This document shows, in pieces, positions 7,996 to 11,238 of a stretch of DNA of 11,238 nt. The first letter of the stretch is position 1. Every line of letters begins with the position of its first letter. Both the position numbers and the translations under genes were made by a program. The notes beneath the pieces are model-generated. The model was not told where the DNA came from. It saw only the letters and a program-made list of their open reading frames with translations, and ran no database searches. The stretch comes from Zelonia costaricensis (lineage: Eukaryota > Euglenozoa > Kinetoplastea > Trypanosomatida > Trypanosomatidae): the NCBI GenBank assembly GCA_030849075.1, contig JASAOO010002848.1, forward strand, positions 1-11,238, written 5' to 3'.

Positions 7996-8845
7996 TACCG
8001 TTGTTGAAGAGTGGAGCCGTCAACTGCCTTTTGTGACTTGACTTTTCTTCTTTCTCTCTCATCTCCTTTTTCTTGTGTGTGCTTTGTTTGCTTGCTCGCT
8101 CGCAGCGCTGCGGTGCTGCACCTGTCGTCTGGTGTCGTGTTCCATTCCGTGTTTCTGCTTCTCCTCCACCCCGATTGGGGGAGCGCCTTTGGGCCTTTCC
8201 ACGCTCGTCGGCAGTGGCTGTTGCGCTCGGTGACGGCGACTCTCATCGCAGATCCCGGAGACACGTGGGGAGAGCGGAGCAGCAGTTAAGTGCACCACAG
8301 CGTCGTGCCCCGACGTAATCCACACAAACACATACACACACACACTCATTGCACGCAAGACGTCCAAGTAGGTGGTGCAGGCGGTCCTCTCCACTCTCCT
8401 TCTTTTTCCGTTCTCGGGAGACCCTGCGTGAAACACCGTTCCCTCCTCTGTGTTCATCGTGGTTGCCCTTCCCTCCTCCCCCCCTCTCGCCCGCGACTCC
8501 CTCCTTCGCTTTCTCCACCACACGCGCGCACAGACACACGCGTGCCGTCCATCTTGCCTTGCAACCCCCTCCTCCTTTCTGCCTTCCTCCACGCCGGTTC
8601 TCTTCGCTGTTGTTGTGGCGCCGCCTGTACCTCCGCGTGGGTTCATCCAGGACACGCGCACACGATCACGCAATCGCCCACGGACCCGCACCCAGTTCTC
8701 AGCGTGCGCGCGCGCGCGGCCGCGTCATCGCGTCTCCTTCCCCCAATCCCGTGTTGCACTCGCCGACTTGTTGATCAGCTGTGTGTAAGTGTGTGTGTTT
8801 GTGTTTGTTTGTCCATTGTGCTGCTTACGCGCCCGCCACCGCCGG

Positions 8846-8901
8846 CCCCCCCCCCCCTCCTTCTCCCTTCCTCCTCCTCCCCACCTGTCGCTCCTCCTTA
8901 G
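8846..8901 (+). promoter_or_regulatory. Strong pyrimidine tract with AG, candidate distal trans-splice acceptor
   Basis: Starting with a run of 12 C, almost 55 bases are C or T before the AG at 8900-8901. By the usual trypanosomatid rule this is as good an acceptor as the one at 9344-9345. Use of it would give the PH-gene mRNA a leader of about 690 nt with no upstream ATG. Alternatively the tract could direct polyadenylation of the upstream transcript. Confidence 0.4.
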
Positions 8902-9084
8902 TGGTTCTCTTTGCCCGCCTCCGTGTGCGACACGCGGCCACACGCCCCACCCCTCCCTCCACCGCCTTCCTGTTTCTCTTCCACCTCCTCCCCTGCCCCT
9001 CGGTGTGCATTGGACCAGCCCCTGCTGTGCTGTGTCTTGAGCTGAAACGGGGTGCACCACGAGAGTTCGCAGTGTCGGGGCAGC

Positions 9085-9126
9085 GTTGTTGTTGTTGTTG
9101 TTGTTGCTGTTGTTGTGTGTGTGTGT
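9085..9126. repeat. (GTT)7 plus (GT)6 compound microsatellite
   Basis: Seven GTT units at 9085-9105 are followed by GCT, two more GTT units and then (GT)6 at 9115-9126. The repeat lies in the spacer upstream of the PH-domain gene, and would be in its leader if the acceptor at 8900-8901 is used. Confidence 0.9.
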
Positions 9127-9300
9127 GCGTGTCTAGCTGCGAGCGCTGCTCTCGTGCGATTCGCTAGACCACTGCACTGGCGGACTGCTGCAGCCTCGCA
9201 ACGCATTTCCTCACCTCGTTCTTTGCCCCGCCGTCGCCTCTTCACTGCCGGTGAGCGTCCTTCTCCCTCCTTGCGTGTTCCCTCCCCGTCGCCGCGCGCA

Positions 9301-9345
9301 CTCTTCACCTCCCTTTCCCTATCTTCACCCCTCCTCCCCTCCTAG
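9301..9345 (+). promoter_or_regulatory. Polypyrimidine tract and most likely trans-splice acceptor for the PH-domain gene
   Basis: The tract from 9301 to 9343 is all C or T apart from a few A residues and leads straight into an AG at 9344-9345. Splicing here would leave a 5'UTR of 242 nt with no ATG before 9588. More AG dinucleotides follow (for example at 9505-9506), but with weaker pyrimidine context. Confidence 0.55.
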
Positions 9346-9524
9346 CTCGAAGGAACAGAGACGTCTGCGCTCCGGCGTTGGCGCGGGTTGGCTGAACCTG
9401 CTTGTCGTTCTTAGTGAGTTCTCAAGTGTCTTTCCTTAATTCACAAGCGCGTACACACACGCACACGCACACACAAGTACCCACTTGCCGCTGCGTCCCG
9501 GCTTCAGCATCAGCAGCGTGTTGC

Positions 9525-9555
<31 letters not shown>

Positions 9556-9556
9556 T
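9525..9556. repeat. (GCGT)8 tetranucleotide repeat close to the PH-gene start
   Basis: Eight GCGT units followed by mixed GT/GC sequence to about 9570 end only about 18-30 bases before the ATG at 9588. This falls inside the 5'UTR for any likely acceptor, so length changes would alter the leader next to the start codon. Confidence 0.9.
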
Positions 9557-9587
9557 GTGTGTGCGTGTGTCGGCGACGGCCAAGGGA

Positions 9588-10853
9588 ATGAGCGGCGCCG
9601 GTTGCATCACCGTCACCAGACCGCGAGGACTCGAGATGGCGTCGCGGCGGCCCGCCGCCCTGCCCCCATCCCCGCCCCCGCCGCTGTGCGAGGGCTGGAT
9701 TGAGAAGTTCGCCTTGTGCCGCGGCATGTTTGCCTCCAAGGGGTGGCACCGCCGGTACGCGTTCCTGACGAACGAAGGGCTCGGGCTCTGCCACACGAAC
9801 CCGCGTGACAAGAGCGGCTGCCTCGCCGGCCACCCCCTCAAGCCGTCACAGGCGAAGTCTTTTATTCCGTTTGAGAAGAAGCGCCATGGCGAGACGGAGC
9901 TGGCGCCGGTCTACGTCGTGGACGACGTGAGCGCGGCACGGCACCCCGAGGTGCCGCAGCGCAGCCACAACGGCATCTGCAGCGAGTCGGTGTCCTCCGC
10001 CGATGGTGCCAGCCTTGCGGCCTCCACAAAGGACGTGGCAAGAGCCGGGTCTGGCCTCCACAGCAGCGTCAACGGCTGCACCTTCTACTACTTCGGGCTC
10101 ACTTTCGAGGAGCACCGGAAGCGCTACCTCCTGCTCCTGCGCACGTCGTCGCCGCAGGAGTACATCAAGTGGACCACCTACCTGCCCCTCTACGTGCACG
10201 AGGGCAGCGCCTCCCGCATCGTGCCGATGGGCCACCCACTCGAAGCCGGGCGCCAGCAGCCCGTCGACCTCAACCACCGCCGCTTGACGGAGAAGCGCGA
10301 GTCGGTGCTGCCGTGCGCCGTGACGTTCTACCTCGACCCCGACCCGTGCACCCCCGAGGAGTACGCGAAGCTGCGCCGCACGTGCCTTGGGTGGAACGAG
10401 GGGGAGCGGGAGCGGCTGTTCAGCTCCGCCATGGCGCGCGTCCGCGCCCTCTGCGGCGTATCGGAGCGCACCGCGTCGGACAGCATCGCCAGCATGCAGG
10501 ACCAAAGCGAGAAGGACTACCGCGAGTACGTCTTTTCGAAGTTTGAAGAGTTGGCGCCGGTGATGGCGGACTACGAGTCGCGCAGCTCGCCGCACACGGT
10601 CAACAACAGCAATAGCTGCAGCGCTGGCAGCCCCGGCGCGGCGTACGCACGCTCGCCGCACACCGACGCGGCGGAAGGGGTGGCCACAGATCCAAGCGTG
10701 GCGGCAAGCAACAAGGTGCCCATCAGCTCGCGGCTGCTGCCCAGCTTCTTCGGCAACGGCGGCGCTGTGGACAAGGACGCGCACAAGCACCCGCGCTACG
10801 AGAAGGACGAGGTGGCTGCGTACTCGGACCCGTCCATGAATGGCCGCGGCTGA
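9588..10853 (+). CDS. PH-domain protein, function unknown
   Basis: This 421-aa protein has a Pro-rich N-terminus (22-32) and then a pleckstrin-homology-like domain at about residues 35-203. The first strand is G-W-I-E-K-F (36-41). The second region carries K51-G-W53-H-R55-R56-Y57, with the basic residues and aromatic expected in the first PH strands, where phosphoinositides often bind. Later strands include APVYVVDD (106-113) and TFYYFGLTF (165-173), and the domain closes with the helix containing the typical Trp (YIKW, W195). An insert at about 120-160, rich in Ser and Ala, makes the domain larger than the usual 100-120 aa. Residues 225-333 look mostly helical, with charged EEYAKLRR and EKDYREYVFSKFEEL; I do not recognise this part. 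Residues 334-421 are Ser/Ala/Asn-rich and probably disordered. The ATG at 9588 is chosen because an in-frame TGA lies at 9393 and no ATG lies between. No signal peptide or membrane segment is seen. The role is probably recruitment to a membrane, by inference. Confidence 0.85.
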   Translation: MSGAGCITVTRPRGLEMASRRPAALPPSPPPPLCEGWIEKFALCRGMFASKGWHRRYAFLTNEGLGLCHTNPRDKSGCLAGHPLKPSQAKSFIPFEKKRHGETELAPVYVVDDVSAARHPEVPQRSHNGICSESVSSADGASLAASTKDVARAGSGLHSSVNGCTFYYFGLTFEEHRKRYLLLLRTSSPQEYIKWTTYLPLYVHEGSASRIVPMGHPLEAGRQQPVDLNHRRLTEKRESVLPCAVTFYLDPDPCTPEEYAKLRRTCLGWNEGERERLFSSAMARVRALCGVSERTASDSIASMQDQSEKDYREYVFSKFEELAPVMADYESRSSPHTVNNSNSCSAGSPGAAYARSPHTDAAEGVATDPSVAASNKVPISSRLLPSFFGNGGAVDKDAHKHPRYEKDEVAAYSDPSMNGRG

Positions 10854-11238
10854 CGCGCCTCCACTGCCCTATTTTCTTCCTGACGTCTGACGGTCACGGT
10901 CAACATCGCCAAGGTTCGCACTCACGCACGCTTCGGCAGCCTTGGGCTGTAGGCGTGGATGCTGCTCCCGTTCCCCCCCCCCCTCCCTTCCCGTCTCTTC
11001 CCGCATGAGGTATGTTGCAGGGGGAGGGGCTGTCAGTTGGTGGAGGCGGCTGCGGCAGCGCCGTATTGTGAATTTTCTTCTCTTCTCCGTCTCACTAATG
11101 TGCTGGCGCGCTTCTTTTCCCGCCTCGCTTTATTGTACGGCTCCTGCGTGTACGTGTGTGTGTGTGTACGACGCTGCGGTAGTGGGATGCCCCCCCCCCC
11201 CTGCGTATGCGTGTCCGTGTGCGCGTTTCGCTCCTCTG
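10854..11238. other. 3' flank of the PH-domain gene
   Basis: No gene is seen here; it is probably 3'UTR and the start of the next processing region. It contains a run of 11 C at 10973-10983 leading through pyrimidine-rich sequence to an AG at 11008-11009, which could direct 3' processing of the PH transcript or trans-splicing of a downstream gene. A (GT)7 repeat at 11154-11167 and a run of 12 C at 11190-11201 follow. The window ends in non-coding sequence. Confidence 0.55.
11154..11201. repeat. (GT)7 and C12 simple repeats
   Basis: Seven GT units at 11154-11167 and a 12-base C run at 11190-11201 lie in the 3' flank of the PH gene. They match the simple-repeat style of the other spacers in the window. 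Confidence 0.85.

Larger units (their letters stand above)
7904..9587 (+). other. ATG-free region upstream of the PH-domain gene, candidate long or multi-form 5' leader
   Basis: Reading this interval line by line I find no ATG on the + strand in any frame over 1684 bases. The last one before it is at 7901 and the next is the PH-gene start at 9588. The complementary trinucleotide CAT occurs about 14 times in the same interval, so the absence is specific to the sense strand. The region contains several pyrimidine tracts followed by AG and many simple repeats. I see no protein gene on either strand. The simplest reading is that ribosomes scan this sequence in some or all mRNA forms and upstream starts are selected against. 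It could alternatively contain a non-coding transcript. Confidence 0.5.

Noticed and set aside
9402..9587. N-terminal extension of the PH-domain protein
   Set aside because: It has no ATG and encodes microsatellite-derived repeats (Thr-His, Cys-Val-Arg-Ala). An in-frame TGA lies just upstream at 9393.
9846..10790. 314-codon open frame on the minus strand
   Set aside because: It is a shadow of the PH-domain gene, with Ala/Val/Arg-rich translation and no recognisable domain.

Overview
The window looks like nuclear chromosomal DNA of a Leishmania-like trypanosomatid (a close relative such as Leptomonas or Crithidia is not excluded). All three protein genes lie on the + strand and have no introns. 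Their codons favour G or C in third position. They are separated by long, C/T-rich, microsatellite-rich spacers whose polypyrimidine tracts end in an AG shortly upstream of each start, the usual pattern of spliced-leader trans-splicing acceptors in a polycistronic gene cluster. I see no bacterial-type operon signals, tRNA, rRNA, CRISPR array or complete mobile element.

Layout. 1-1306: spacer and 5' leader. 1307-1696: prefoldin subunit 4 (129 aa), the most secure identification. 1697-3343: spacer with C-runs and one undetermined base. 3344-6469: a 1041-residue multidomain protein of unknown function. It has TPR-like helices, a central segment resembling the actinoporin/aegerolysin-type membrane-binding beta-sandwich, and a C-terminal part that may be a tubby/LURP-one/scramblase-like barrel interrupted by a Gly/Ala-rich insert. 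6470-9587: a 3.1 kb spacer that starts with a G-quadruplex-prone 3'UTR and ends with about 1.7 kb containing no + strand ATG. 9588-10853: a 421-aa PH-domain protein. 10854-11238: its 3' flank.

The genes probably do not form a functional pathway, because trypanosomatid polycistrons mix unrelated functions. The large protein and the PH protein do both carry features that suggest membrane or lipid binding. The points most worth following up are the ATG-free leader upstream of the PH gene, the unusual domain combination in the 1041-aa protein, and the G-quadruplex cluster just after its stop codon. All domain calls come from reading the sequence by eye, without database searches.
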